Translations under genes and position numbers: made by a program
Assembly (NCBI GenBank): GCA_973895155.1
Contig: OZ316899.1
Coordinates: forward strand, 4,278,001 to 4,342,000
Length of the DNA stretch: 64,000 nucleotides
Reading direction: 5' to 3'
Source: Marsupella aquatica
Lineage: Eukaryota > Marchantiophyta
Shown: piece after piece, positions 34,901-46,475 of the stretch
How positions within the stretch are numbered: position 1 is the first letter of the stretch
Layout: each line of letters begins with the position of its first letter
The notes under the pieces: model-generated
Told to the model about the DNA's origin: nothing
The model's database searches: none
Seen by the model: only the letters and a program-made list of their open reading frames with translations

Positions 34901-36605
34901 CTCCAGTAGTTTCAGCAGACTCTGCATGCCTGGTTGCTGCATCGACAAGTCCTCCTTCCTGGGCCTAAACACCTGCTCGATCGTAGGGCTAATAGGTGGT
35001 TGAGGCTTCTCTGCTACCGGTCTCGGTTCTGGAGCTCTCTCGGGTGCCCTTACCTGCAGGGGAAGTACTGGGGCAAAAGTCTGACCTCTGGCATACCGGC
35101 ACAACAGCGGCATGTGATAGCCAAGCCGCGATACGCTCCCCATGCCGATTACCTGCTGCTCCTCCTTTAAGATCTTCTTCAATTGGTTGAGAAGGTACCC
35201 GTTGTAGTCCCGGCTTGGGTCTGGCCTCTCTACCAGATAGACCTGTGCCTTGCCGATCTCTGCCCTCGGCAAGTTACAATGCATGGTCACCCGCAAGAAG
35301 TCGATCATCTCTCCTATGTGCGGGTTGGTGCAGGTGTTCCGGAAGAAGCCATTCTTCGTTGATGGCCCGGGGAACGACCGGAACTCCTTATCAGGCAAGG
35401 TCTTCCTGGTATCAACTTTGGTCTTATTGCCTATCGGCAAGCCAAACACTTCGGCAATCACCCTGGGAGTAAGATAGAAATCCTTCCCATATATCCTCGT
35501 GCAATTGGTCTCGGGTTCCCATGACCCCACAAATTCTAATAGGTCTGACTCCGGTACCTCCGGCTTCAGCCATGGTAATCTTACAAAGGCCTATAAGCCG
35601 GATCCGGCCATGAAGCCTTGGTACTTCTTGGTCTGCATGGCCGTAAAGCATGCATCCTCCTCCCGTGCAAAATGTAGTTGCACCTCCACTGGTAGGGTTG
35701 CCGCCCAGCCCTTCCAGGTGTCATCCCTGGTTGGAATGGCCTTGATGGGATCGACCTCCTCCTCTTCAGCTTCTCCCTGCCTCCTGCTCTGCTGCTCGGC
35801 TGGCTTCTTTGGTGCCGCCGACCTTGTTCTTTTCGCCGGGGTGGCTTCATCGTTGATGGCTCCCTTCCTCTTCATCTCTGCTGCCGTGGAGGTTTCTCCT
35901 AGCACCGTTGCCTGGGTCCACCTTTCCGTGCTACCCTTTAATTCCCAGTGTATGTCGTTGCAGTTCTTGATGGCCTCTCGGATGCCGACGACGCTGTCTT
36001 TGCAAAACAGAAGATCGTCGAGTTGATTGGAAGTAGGAGTCCACAAGAACTCGTCCTTGATGAGTTTGCCTCCTAAGAAAGCCGTCTTCTGCAGCTCCCA
36101 CAATCGAGCGAGCTCCTGCCGTTCTCGAGCTGCCCTTTCTGATTCCTTGTCCTCGTAAGTCTTGATGTACTCAGTTGCCCGTTTGAACAGGCATCCCCAG
36201 AAATGTGCCGCTTGATTGACGTTGCTCATACCCTCCTTAGGTCGATCGTCGGTATCTACTCTCTCCCCGAGTGCTTGCCTAAGCAGCTGACAGTAGTTGG
36301 CCTCCCGTAGTCGTCTGCCTAGTTCGTGCTCGCAAATGAGCCACCATCTCCTGCAAGCGCTCCTTACCCCTCTCCTCTTCAGGTCCTTCCTCCCGTTGAT
36401 CCTTCCTAGCCGCCGACGCTTAACACGCCCTAACCCTAATCGAGTTTTCACCCCCAGCGTCCTTACCTCCAGCCTCGGCCCGGGTTCCATGGTCGCCCCT
36501 AATTGTTTATATTTTCCTTGTTTTGTCCCTATACTAAGGTGTTTCTAGGGTGCCTTCCTGCTTTACCCACTTAACTGGCCGAGTGATTCCTGTCTAGGCA
36601 TCACA
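31937..36605 (-). mobile_element. Solo LTR of family P, inverted (4,669 bp)
   Basis: Read on the minus strand it starts TGTGATGCCTAGAC (36605) and ends GACGCACCACA (31937), with a perfect GCAGC duplication (31932-31936 and 36606-36610). It is oriented opposite to the copy at 26108, so the two form a large imperfect palindrome around 1.1 kb of gag. It is inserted between gag and protease of element G. Confidence 0.82.
32855..36490 (-). pseudogene. Family-P LTR-encoded protein, second copy (1,212 codons)
   Basis: MEPGPRLEV to DPPPVS in one phase. Internal stops lie near 35591, 34541, 34450, 33857 and 33697. Several correspond to CGA or CAG codons in the sister copy (VVRGD versus VV-stop-GD; FQERL versus F-stop-ER). 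The stop at 33857 is shared with the sister copy (28933). The domain order and the VFGLP, KNGFFRNTC and SRLGYHMPLLCRYA motifs are the same. The preserved phase over 3.6 kb despite clear substitutions suggests past selection. Confidence 0.75.
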
Positions 36606-36610
36606 GCAGC

Positions 36611-38030
36611 CAACGGTAGAAATACCCCCTGAGGAGGACGACAACTACTACTATCGGGATGACCCGAAGCTATTCTACCCCCGCATCAAAGAGTTGGTAA
36701 AACAACAGTTGGAAGCATATGAGGCACCGGAATACCAAAAAGCAATCGATAAAGACCTAAAAGTAGTTGAGGCCGCGCAATGGGAAGAGCAAGAGAAGAG
36801 AGAAGCGAAAGCAAAGCTACAGCCAAAGGAAGAAAAGAAGGAAAAGTACAACATTAGACAAGATGTGAAGAGTTGCCCAATCACAGCGACAGTAGGACAA
36901 CTACTCCAAAATAATCCCCAGTACCAGCAAGAACTGAGGGAGTTGCTCATGGGCCGACAAAGAAGATGGCTACCACGGGTAGGAGTCACGGACTGTAATA
37001 TGATCTGCAAGGACCTGGGAGCGCCAGACATCTTGATCGAGATCAAGGGTTGTACCATCAAAATGGTTCTCGTGGATGGCGGAGCGGGAGTCAATATTAT
37101 GACTGAGGAAACATTGGTAAAATTGGAGTATCTCACGTATCAACCCACAACCTGAGCTATTCGATTAGCAAATGGTGCAAGGGTACTTCCTCTGGGCACG
37201 CTCACCAAAGTTCTCACCCTCATAGGAGGTGTGGAGTTTTATCTAAACTTTTTGGTCATGAGGCCGGTCCGACCATCTTCTTACCCGGTCCTCTTGGGAA
37301 GGCCGTGGCTGTACGGTGGCCGTGTAGTCACGGACTGGGGCAAGAAGGAGCTACAATTCGGGACACCCACGGTATGAGTATCATGGGCGGTGGACGATTA
37401 TCAGGGCAAGACTCCACAAGGACCAGAGGAGTATGATTTGGAGACCTTGGAGGAAGAAGAGCTCAACATGATTGAGCTTATTTTGTCCCTGTCCAAGGAA
37501 GATGTGCACCTCCTGAATTACCCAAAAGTTGCTATAGACGGAGCCACCCCGAGCCTCTTTGGCGCCCCGGCAGAGGAACAACAAGAACAGGCTACCAGTT
37601 TGGAGGATATGGAGGATACGGCTCCAGCTAAGCAGGGAGCCGATGCTGCCGCCACCGATGCGGACTCTATTGACCGGGAACCGGCCAAATCATTGCCCAA
37701 AGCTGAAATCCCAAGGCCAATGCATAAGAAACGAGTCTCCTGGGATCCATCCATCCCACAACAAGTGGAAGCAACCTCACTTCCAAAACCAATCCCGGTC
37801 CCATCCATGTATGGAGGAGTTTGGTTAGCCCAGCTGGATGCAAGCCTGGACCCTAGCTTGCGGAACCAGGTGGAGGTCATAAGGAAGGAACACTACCGGA
37901 AGTACACCATCGGAATGGACAAGTCTTTCAACTTAGGCCATGCTCTAAAGGGAGAGGCAGAAAAATCCATCCAAGCACTGCTCAAGGAGTATGAAGATGT
38001 GTTTGCGTGGAGCCATCACAATTTGACTGG
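36611..38030 (+). pseudogene. Protease and pre-RT region of element G
   Basis: After the second solo LTR the frame continues with a coiled acidic/basic linker (WEEQEKREAKAKLQPKEEKK), then the aspartic protease: KMVLVDGGAGVNIMTEETL, with D-G-G where most proteases have D-S/T-G. TAT-type plant elements also use VDGG. PVLLGRPWLYGGRVVTDWGK follows. Stops at 37153-37155 (TGA) and about 37376. The later segment (37390-38046) is an acidic linker ending in DVFAWSHHN, a block found just before RT in this group. Confidence 0.82.
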
Positions 38031-38385
38031 AGTCACCCTGAGCTAGAAGAAGACACGATTGATTTGAACCTAGGGGCTCACACCGTACGGCAACGGCAAC
38101 GTTGCATGAACCCGAGGTACTCCATTTTGGTGAAGGAGGAGATTGATAATCTCCTAGCCGCATACATCATCTACCCGATAATGGCCAGTGACTGGGTGTC
38201 TCCCATCATCATCGTGCCGAAGAAGGGTGGTACAAACGGGAAGCCCAAAATTTGCATCTGCCGGGACTATCGTAGAATCAATGACGCCACCCGAAAGGAT
38301 CACTACCCGTTACCATTCACGGATATGGTTCTAGATATGGTAGCCCGTAATGAAATATATACATTCCTTGACGAGTATTCAGGCT
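38007..38385 (+). pseudogene. Reverse transcriptase of element G, N-terminal part
   Basis: In a shifted phase: VKEEIDNLLAAYIIYP, WVSPIIIVPKKGGTNGKPK, CRDYRRINDATRKDHYPLPF and TFLDEYSG. This is the first half of a gypsy RT including the first catalytic Asp (FLDEYSGY). The open frame is cut at 38385 by the family-Q solo LTR and continues at 42341 (TACAATCAAATGTGG, YNQMW). Confidence 0.88.
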
Positions 38386-38740
38386 TGTGACACCGCCAGC
38401 ACGGCAGTTAATGATTGATTCGGCCTAGCCGTGCTTAGCACGCCCATTAGGGGCACCGTAGGCCGTAGTTATTAGCATAACGACACTAAGTAGGTAGTAC
38501 TTATGACTAGGAAATCATTAGTTAATAAGGGGCATTTATGTTTGGGATGGCGGTGGAGCACCATTCATACTCCCGGGTTACAAGCGTGTAAGGGGACACT
38601 TCAGGTCCGTATAACAAATTCTTGGAGGCGGCTGCTGACACGCTCTGAACCGGACCCGCGAGTGGCCAGTACACTTTGAGCATGAAAAGCTCGGCCTATA
38701 GGAAGGGAGGAGGGGCCAGTCAAACAATGAGCCCTCAGAG

Positions 38741-38747
38741 TATAAAA
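38741..38747 (+). promoter_or_regulatory. TATA box of solo family-Q LTR
   Basis: TATAAAA, 106 bp before the ATG at 38847, in the same conserved block as 23751. Confidence 0.65.
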
Positions 38748-38846
38748 GGAGGGCCATTCTCTTGTATTACACCCACACTCCATTCCGCGCGACAGCTTTG
38801 ATCTCAACCACTCCGTCCCTCCTTAGTCGCCCGCCACCACTCCTGG

Positions 38847-41447
38847 ATGTCTGTCACGATATTGTCCAGTTTGGCCCTTCAATTTTGGCTGCAATTCCTA
38901 TACATAGGGAGTCACTTAGCCAAGTCCTTAGCCGAAATCAACCCGCGCCAATGCGAGACCGAGCAAGCTTACGAGAGAGCCATTCCCTTAGCCGGCCGTA
39001 ATCACTATAACGGCAGCTTTGACCTCCCATTTCAGAGTGAGCTTTGCCGAGATGACAAAATCAGCGAGTACTTCTTCGTCAACGAGAAGTACGTTGGGTT
39101 CTGGGAAGCGCTTCTTCGGCTTCCAGACAAGGTTTACCATCTCCCGGGCACGATAAACTTGCAGCCGCACCACTATGACCATATCCCCGCCCAGGTTCAA
39201 GCCTCCATAGATAGTTAGTTTGGCCTTGTTCGAACAAGCTAGACTCCTATCTTAACGTCACTCAACTTCCCCAGGGACTTCCTGAATCTAATGGCGCCTC
39301 CCCCAGTTGCAACTGGCGCCCACCCATCCATGTCCGCGCCAACACCGCCTTGGCCTCAGCCAAGCCGATCTCTACCACCGGTCGCACCACCTCTCCAAGT
39401 ATGATCTATGGTGAATGCGGTGAACATTAGTTCCAAAGACGAGGAGGCCCATCCTCCCCTGAACCGGTGGCCTCGGGGTACAAATCAGCATGCGCCAGTC
39501 AACCCGACACCACTCCCACAAGTCCAAGGGGACAACACGGTGACTGTAGCTGCCCCCGCACCGTTACTCACAGCGGTAGCGCTACGGCCGCCCAATAGGG
39601 AGGATGGGGAATTGTCCCCCTCTTCAAGTCACCCCGAGAATCAGTCTCGGGGAAGGAAGAGGAAGGAACCCACAACCATATCTAGGTTGCCGTTGGCCAC
39701 GGTTGTGGTGGCCAAGCTGACCATGCATCACATGGGGGAGAATGTTCACAAGAATATCCTCCACCCCAAGCATGCATGCTACCTGAAGACCCAAGGGTTT
39801 GAGCACCTTGCCTCTCTCCCTTGGAATGGAAGCAAGTACTACGGGAAGGATATGACGGAGTTCATTCAAAACTTTGACGAGGCCCGTCAACAAACCCGAG
39901 CGCACGGGAGAGTGATGTGTCTCAACGAGGCACGTTTGAAGATGATTTTTGGCCTACCCGAGGGGATAAACCGGCCAGAGTCGTGGGCTCCTAGGGGCAA
40001 GAGAGCTAAATACCAGTCCTCTAGCTTCCCAACCGAGGGAGCAGTGGACAATGGATTCTTGGTGAGGATGTGCCTCATCCCGGAGGTAGTAGAATGCCTG
40101 GAGTTCCAGCGGTATGCCCTCCACATGATGGAACCACGGGGCGAAATATCCGTCGTCCAGGTCATACAAGTAGAGAACTTTTGGCTTAGGAGGTGGGTGT
40201 CCTTCTTTGTCAAGAAGTTCCACAAGGAGATGGAGCAGAGAAGGAAGACCTTATACCTTGGCGGAAAGGCGTCCTTCGCGAGCCACATTGAGATCATCAT
40301 CAAGTGGTACGCTTGTTTTGACCGCCAAAGCCTTCCCCATAGCAACAAAACAGAATTGACTCCATCAAAGTGGGTATTCCTGGCTCAAGAGAGGCAACCA
40401 CAGCCCGAAGCCCAAAGCCTGGCAGCCGCAGGACCTGCTTCCCCGGCCCCACAACCAGCCGCTACCACCCCGCCAAGCGTACCTGTGGATGCAGTTATCA
40501 CAACCTTGGACGCGATCAACCGGGTCTGTGCAATCAAAGCCGGGCCGACTGAGGCCAGACCCAAATCCAATACTACGGTAGCCAAGGAGATCCCGCCACC
40601 CCCCACAGCTGTGCAGGAGAACCGCCCAGTGGAACCAGCCCCTTTGACCGACTTACCTCAAGGGCTGGATGTTTCCACTCCTACTCCCTCGCGGGCTGGG
40701 GTCTGCCCGTACCCGAATCCAGATGGACATAGTCTGGACCATCCAAAACTCTTTGCGCCAGGCACATTTCTGAACGGGTTGTTGGGAGATTTCTCTCAAC
40801 AAATCGCACGGGATACCGAGGAATACATGGCACGGAAGGTGGTCTACTTCTTCAACCAGGAGTTGGTTGCGGCTGTAAAGGCAGGACATGCGCAAGCTAA
40901 GATGGCGCAAAGAATAGAGCGGTACCGGGTTGAGTCTGTCTACCTGAAGGACAAAGTGGTGGCCCTAGAGACTGAACTCCAACAACTGCGGCCTCAGGTA
41001 ACGGCCACAGAGGATCAGGTTGCCGAGGCCAGGGCCCGGGCAGCCTTAGCAGAGTAGGCCGGGCTTGGAAAGGACGCCAAGATCGCACGGCTCTGGACCA
41101 AGATTGACGGTTTGAAGGGACAAGCCGTCATTTGGCAGAAGGATTTGGAGGAAGCTGACTCTCGGTCTCAGCGAGATGCAGCCAAGATTGACACCCTGAA
41201 GACAAAGGTGGCGCGGCTTCAAGGAGAAGCCACGAAGCAGGCCCAATTGGTGGATAAGCTGACGAGCAACGTCCAGCAACTGGAGGAGGCATGCCAAGAG
41301 ACCGCAGAGGAGACGGACGCGGCAAAGCAAGAGAACAAATCTCTGTTGGATCAGGTCCAGCTACTCAAGCAGGATGCCAACAGGCTCAGGAGGCAACGAG
41401 ATAGCCGCTCCCACTCGGGCGGCTCTGGCAAGCGTGCTAGGCATTAG
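38847..41447 (+). pseudogene. Family-Q LTR-encoded protein, best copy (867 codons)
   Basis: One phase from MSVTILSSLALQFWLQ to GSGKRARH. Stops only at 39216, 39240, about 39402 and 41055; the longest open stretch is 39408-41057 (549 codons). Order: N-terminal helical domain; Pro-rich linker (about residues 130-190); RGRKRKEPT basic motif (about 268); central domain (MGENVHKNILHPKHACYL about 295, MIFGLPEG about 366, DNGFLVRMCLIPE, RKTLYLGGKASFASH); a second linker; YPNPDGHSLDHPKLF; then a C-terminal coiled coil (LQGEATKQAQLVDKLTSNVQ) ending in a basic tail. It aligns distantly with the family-P protein. Function unknown; DNA- or RNA-related roles are guesses. Confidence 0.78.
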
Positions 41448-41673
41448 TGGCGGAGTAGGATTCAAATAGAGTTAGGAGTAGCTAAATCGGGCTATAGGGA
41501 CAAGCGCCTGCCCTAGTTAAAGCGCTGTTGCCATACTGTCCAGCCTGCGTAGATTAGAATCTTCTAATAAGACAAGCCATTTTCCGGCCTGACAACCAAC
41601 TTAGTTAGGATCTTAGTTAGTGAATATTCTGGCTCAAGGCCACTCCGGTCCTCGGCCCTTAGTATTTAGTGCA

Positions 41674-41701
41674 CCCCTTGGTAGAGGCAAGGGGGGTTTT
41701 T
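41674..41701 (+). other. GTAGAGG-loop hairpin followed by T-run
   Basis: Perfect stem CCCCTTG / CAAGGGG with loop GTAGAGG, then GGTTTTT. It lies 227 bp after the stop of the LTR frame. See 18185 and 55079. Confidence 0.6.
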
Positions 41702-42340
41702 AGTCTCAGAGTTGGACATCCGCGGTATGTGCGGGGAGTCCCGACCTCTGTGAGTGAAAGAGTACCAAGGGGAGGGGGTAGGACTAAGCTCGCTGGGCAA
41801 GTACGGAGCCAGGCTCCATTGTAGTGTACACCCTCGACCTTGGACCTGTTCATTCAAGAGCTTTCGGGTCAACTAAGTGTTCGTGTATGTCCCCTATGTA
41901 GTAAAATCCTTTCCCATTATTTCCTTCGTGTAAATCAAGATTGTATGCTTGTGTGTGTGTATATGTGTGAATCTCGTGTATGGGTGCCAACGCTTGGCCG
42001 AACGCACTACCCAAGCCGTGCACGGGGTGCAGCTTGCGGGTAAGTGGTTGCGAGCACGGGTTGAGTGACGGTATCATTGAATCCGGATCAAAGGCGGACA
42101 ACACAAAGGCTTAGAAGCCCGTAAGCCAGGGTCGATCCCGCTATCGACTAAGGTACGTTCCGGCGGCGGAACACAAACCATACTTAGGGCGTAAGTAATA
42201 GTAGATGCACTTAGCGCTAGTTTACGTGAGTTATGTGCATTTTGTGCTTCCCTCCCTGCCCAAACCCTCATATTTACAAAGGATGTGCCTGTCTTAGCCA
42301 AAGCCCGAGTTAAGGCCTAGGCTGACGACGTGACAAGGCT

Positions 42341-42985
42341 ACAATCAAATGTGGATCCGACTCTCAAATTAGCTTAAAACAACCTTTACCACGGAGTGGG
42401 GGACGTTCACATTTTGCAGAATGCCATTTGGTCTGTGTAACGCCCGACCATGTTCCAGAGACTCATGATGAATATCTTCCATGATTTCCTACGGGAATTC
42501 CTAGAAATATTTATAGATGACTTTGCCATCTTTGGAACCATCGCCATGCACCCCGAACATTTACGCTGTACGCTCCAACGATGCAAAGAGGTAAATTTAA
42601 AACTGCATCCGACAAAATGTTTTTTTGGAGTAGAGGAAGGGGTGTTACTCGGGCATCGTGTGTCTAAACGGGGTATCAAGGTAGACCAAGAGGAGGTTGC
42701 AACGTGGATGGCTGTTGTGTTCCCTATGGATCAAAAAGCCGTATGGTCGTTCCTAGGCTATGTAGGGTACTATCGCCGATTCATCAAAGATTTTGCTAAA
42801 ATTGCATTACCCCTAACGGAGATGATGAAAAAGGATGCAGTGATCATAGACACCCCAAAGACGTGTAGCTGTTGAGGAATTCCAACGCCGACTCATCACG
42901 ACACCCATCACGGTAACCCCAGATTGGAATAAGGAATTCCATGTGTATGTTGATGTTTCGGGGTTTTGCATCGGGTCCGTACTAA
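42341..42985 (+). pseudogene. Reverse transcriptase of element G, C-terminal part
   Basis: Continues from 38385: YNQMWI, FCRMPFGLCNA, MMNIFHDFLREFLEIF, the active site IDDFAIFG, LRCTLQRCKEVNLKLHP, KCFFGVEEGVLLGHRVS, SFLGYVGYYRRFIKDFA. Both active-site Asp residues are kept. The block 'ERC.E..L.L...KC.F.V..G.LLGH.VS..GI.VD' is characteristic of non-chromovirus plant gypsy elements (TAT/Athila). Frame breaks lie near 42440 and 42872. Confidence 0.9.
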
Positions 42986-43320
42986 GCTAGATGGACAAGG
43001 ACGGTCGCAACCATCCCATCTATTTTGCTAGTCGTCAGCTATTTACGGCCAAGAAAAATTATTCCCCCATCGATCGAGAAGCTCTAGGCATTATCTACTC
43101 GTGTAAGAAGTTCCAGCACTACTTGCTCGGATATAAAGTCATTGTCCATACGGATCATGATAGCTTGAAATATATGGTGAACAAAGTAGACATCACGGGG
43201 CGGATAGCCAGGTGGGTACTACTCTTACAAGAGTTTAACTACAAGGTACAAGTTTGGCCGTGGAAGGCACACTTCAACGCCAATTTCTTTTCAAGACTGG
43301 ATGGCGTACCCGTAGATCAG
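42940..43320 (+). pseudogene. RNase H of element G
   Basis: VYVDVSGFCIGSVLS (one TAG follows), then PIYFASRQLFTAKKNYSPID, REALGIIYSCKKFQHYLLG, VIVHTDHDSLKYMV. The catalytic pattern D...E...D is present. It degrades the RNA strand during reverse transcription. Confidence 0.88.
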
Positions 43321-44673
43321 CCTATTAGCGATACTTTTCCAGATGAGGAATTATTCCATGTAACGTGGTACGGACCGCTTATTACCTTCCTCCTAACAGG
43401 CCGCATACCCGATGGAATCAATCTGGAGGCCGCCGCCGTATTCTTACAAAAGGCCGGGCCATATGTGATGATACAGGGCCACTTACACAAAGAGGGAGTT
43501 AATGGGAAGCTACGGTGCTGCCTTGAATACAAGGAAACGCTCATCGTTATGCGGGCCCTACACAAAGAAGAAACTGGGGGCCATTTTGTGGCCATCACTA
43601 CTGCTCGTAAGATCTTGGATTTGGGGTATTGGTGGCCGACATTACATCAGGATGTGCAACGCTTTATTAAAGGGTGCGATTTATGTCAACGGGCTGGTGC
43701 CCCAAGGAAAGCCCACAATTACCCACTCACCTCCGTACTTCCACTTGCACCATTCGAGAAGTGGGGCATTGATTACATTGGGCCTTTCACTCCGGTTACC
43801 CAAAGACGCAGGTGCAGGTACATCCTACTAGCCATAGACTACTCCACCAAATGGGTGGAAGTGTGAGCAACAGTGAAGGATGATGCCGCTACCAACGCCA
43901 GGTTCTTGTATGAGCAGATCTTCACTCGCTTCAGACCTCCCTTGGAGTTAGTCAGCGATCGGGGAACGCATTTCATCAATGAAACAGTAGAGCGCCTCAC
44001 AAAATGATACCTGGTCAAGCACCGCAAGACCACCCCGTACCATCCAAAGGCCAATGGACTGACGGAGAGGGCGAATGGCATCATTGGGAAGATCCTCAAC
44101 AAAACAGTAGCCGCGCACAAAACAGATGGGGATGACAAATTGTACGCCGCTGTGTATTTGTACAACTTGGCCTACAAGACTACTACCAGTCACAGTCCGT
44201 ACTTTCTCATGTTTGGACAACACTCATTGGTGCCGGTCAAGTTTGAAATTCACACACCACGGGTAAGTATCTGGGACTGCTTACCCAAGCCCGAAAGTTC
44301 TTCGGACAGAGCTTACCAAATCAAAGCAATAGAGGAAACCCAAGTACTAGCTGCCCGACATGCAGTGAAGCAACAGGCAGTTTCCAAGAAGCAGCACGAC
44401 AAAGGACTACAAAACATCAACATCGTAACAGGCAACCTTTTTCTTTTGTACGATAGTAGGTACATGCAATTTCCTAGGAAGCTGCATACTCGCTGGTTGG
44501 GACCTTTTCTCGTCAGTCAAATTTACCCGAATGGCTCCATTGAGCTCGCAACGTACGTCGGCAATTTACTTCCCACGCGAGTTAGTTACGATCGTGTGAA
44601 GAAGTACCATCATCAAGATGATACCACCAATAGCGATGTTTGCGAGGACCCTTCACAGTTTAGTAGGGAGCTA
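43321..44673 (+). pseudogene. Integrase of element G
   Basis: Zinc-binding domain H-H-C-C (LHKEETGGHF...CDLCQRAG), catalytic core with IDYIGPF, SDRGTHF and the Glu in KANGLTERANGIIGK, and a C-terminal segment (RWLGPFLVSQIYPNGSIELA). Stops at 43864-43866 (TGA) and about 44005 (TGA). The open frame 44140-44715 runs a few codons into the 3' LTR. Confidence 0.9.
44662..44670 (+). other. Candidate polypurine tract of element G
   Basis: AGTAGGGAG ends 3 bp before the 3' LTR start at 44674. Short and imperfect but in the expected place. Confidence 0.45.
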
Positions 44674-45140
44674 TGTGACGCCGCCAGCACGGCGGTAATG
44701 AGTGATCCGGTCTAATCCGTGCTTAGTGCCTGCGCGCTAAGGACATAGTAGTCCGTAATAATTAGCATGACGACACTAAAATAGGTAGTAACCACGACTA
44801 GGACATCATTAGTCAATAAGGAGCATTTACGCTCGGGCTGGCAGCGGAGCACCATTCATACCCCGGGTCACAAGCATGTAGGGATGCACCCTTTGGTCCG
44901 TATAATAAATCAAGGGGGTGGCTTGCTGACACGCTCTTACCCGGACCTGCGGAGTGGCCGGTACACTGCAAGCGTGAAAGGATCAGCCTATCAAAAGGAG
45001 GAAGGGACCGTTTGGCCAACGAGCCCTCGGGGTGTAAAAGGCGGGCCATTCTCTTGTGAAGCACCACCACTTCACCCTTCGCGCCAACTTTGATCCCAAC
45101 TTACTCGTTTGCTCCTTAGTCACCCACCGTCGTTCCTTGT

Positions 45141-46475
45141 ATGTCTGTCATGATTATGTCCAGTTCTGCCCTTTGATTTGGCTTCAATTTCTATCCATTG
45201 GAAATCATTTAGCGAAGTCGCTGGCCGAGGTCAACCCGCGCCGGTACAAAACCAAAAGGTAGTACAAATGACTCATCCACCTAGTCGGGCGCTCTCACTG
45301 TAACGGAGATTTCAGCCTCCCGTTCCAGAGCAAGCTTTGTCGTGTCGACGAGATCTCCAAATACTTCTTTGATGGCCCAAAGTACGTTGGTTTCCAAGAA
45401 GCACTCCTTTGGCTTCCGGATAAGGTCTTCACACCTCCGGGCATGATTGACTTACAATGACACCACTTCAATCATATCCCCGTCAAAGTCCAGGCTTCCA
45501 TAGACTATCAGTTTGGTACCGTAGCTACGTGCAAGACATCTATCCTAACCTCACTCGGCTTCCCCTCAGACTTGCTGAATTATATGGCGCCTCTTCCAGC
45601 TACAACCGTTGCCAACTCATCGGTGCCTGCGCCAACACCACCTTGCCTCAGCCAAGCCAATCTCCACCACCGGTTGCACCACCCCTCCGGGTGTGATCCA
45701 TGGTAAATGTGGTGAATATCAGTTCCAAAGACGAGGAAGCTCACCCTCCCCTGAACCGGCAACCTCGAGGTGCAAATCAGCATGCGCCGAGCAACCCAGC
45801 ACCACTCACACAAGCTCGGGTGGACGACACGGTGACAATAGCAGCCCCAGCACCAGTGCTTAGGTCGGTAGCGCTGCCACCGCCCGATAGAGAGGATGGG
45901 GAGATGTCCCCCTCTTCAAGTCACCCCGAGAACCAGTCTTGGGGTAGGAAGAGAAAGGAACCCGAAGCCGTATCCGGGCTGCCTTTGGCCATGGTTGCGA
46001 TGTCCAAGCTGACCATGCATCGCATAGGGGAGAATGTCCACGAGAACATCCTCCACCCAAAGCATGCATGCTACCTGCAGACCCAAGGGTTTGAGCACCT
46101 CGCCTCTCTCCCTTGGAATGGAAGCAGGTACTACGGGCAGGACATGACGAAGTTCATCCAGAACTTCGACGAAGCCGCCAACAAACCCAAGCGCATGGGA
46201 GAGTGATGTCCCTCAATGAGGCACGTCTTAAGATGATCTTCGGCCTACCCTAAGGAATAAATCGGGTGGAATCATGGGCTCCCAGGGGCAAGGGAGCCAA
46301 GTATCAGTCCTCTAGCTTCTCGGCCGAGGGAGCAGTGGACAACGGATTCTTGATGAGGACATGCCTCATCCTGGAGGTAGCAGAATGGCTGGAGTTCCAG
46401 CGTTATGCCCTCCACATGATGGAACTAAGGGGAAAAATATCCGCCACCCAGGTCATCCAGGTCGAGAACTACCGG
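45141..46475 (+). pseudogene. Family-Q LTR protein in 3' LTR, first piece
   Basis: Starts MSVMIMSS. The N-terminal domain is broken by stops. The central domain is recognisable (IGENVHENILHPKHACYL, SSFSAEGAVDNGFLMRTC, QVIQVENYR), with a frameshift near 46170. Interrupted at 46475 by element N. Confidence 0.78.

Larger units (their letters stand above)
38386..42335 (+). mobile_element. Solo LTR of family Q (3,950 bp) inside RT of element G
   Basis: TGTGACACCGCC...GACGACGTGACA with a perfect AGGCT duplication (38381-38385 and 42336-42340). Leaving it out with one AGGCT restores the RT motif across the site (LDEYSG / YNQ). This is the clearest insertion in the window and defines the ends of family Q. 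It is a family-Q LTR inserted into a family-Q element, more diverged from element G's own LTRs than these are from each other. Confidence 0.9.

Noticed and set aside
41878-41970. GT-rich run as a CRISPR-like or regulatory array
   Set aside because: It is a short TGTG microsatellite within the LTR; no spacer-repeat structure exists anywhere in the window.
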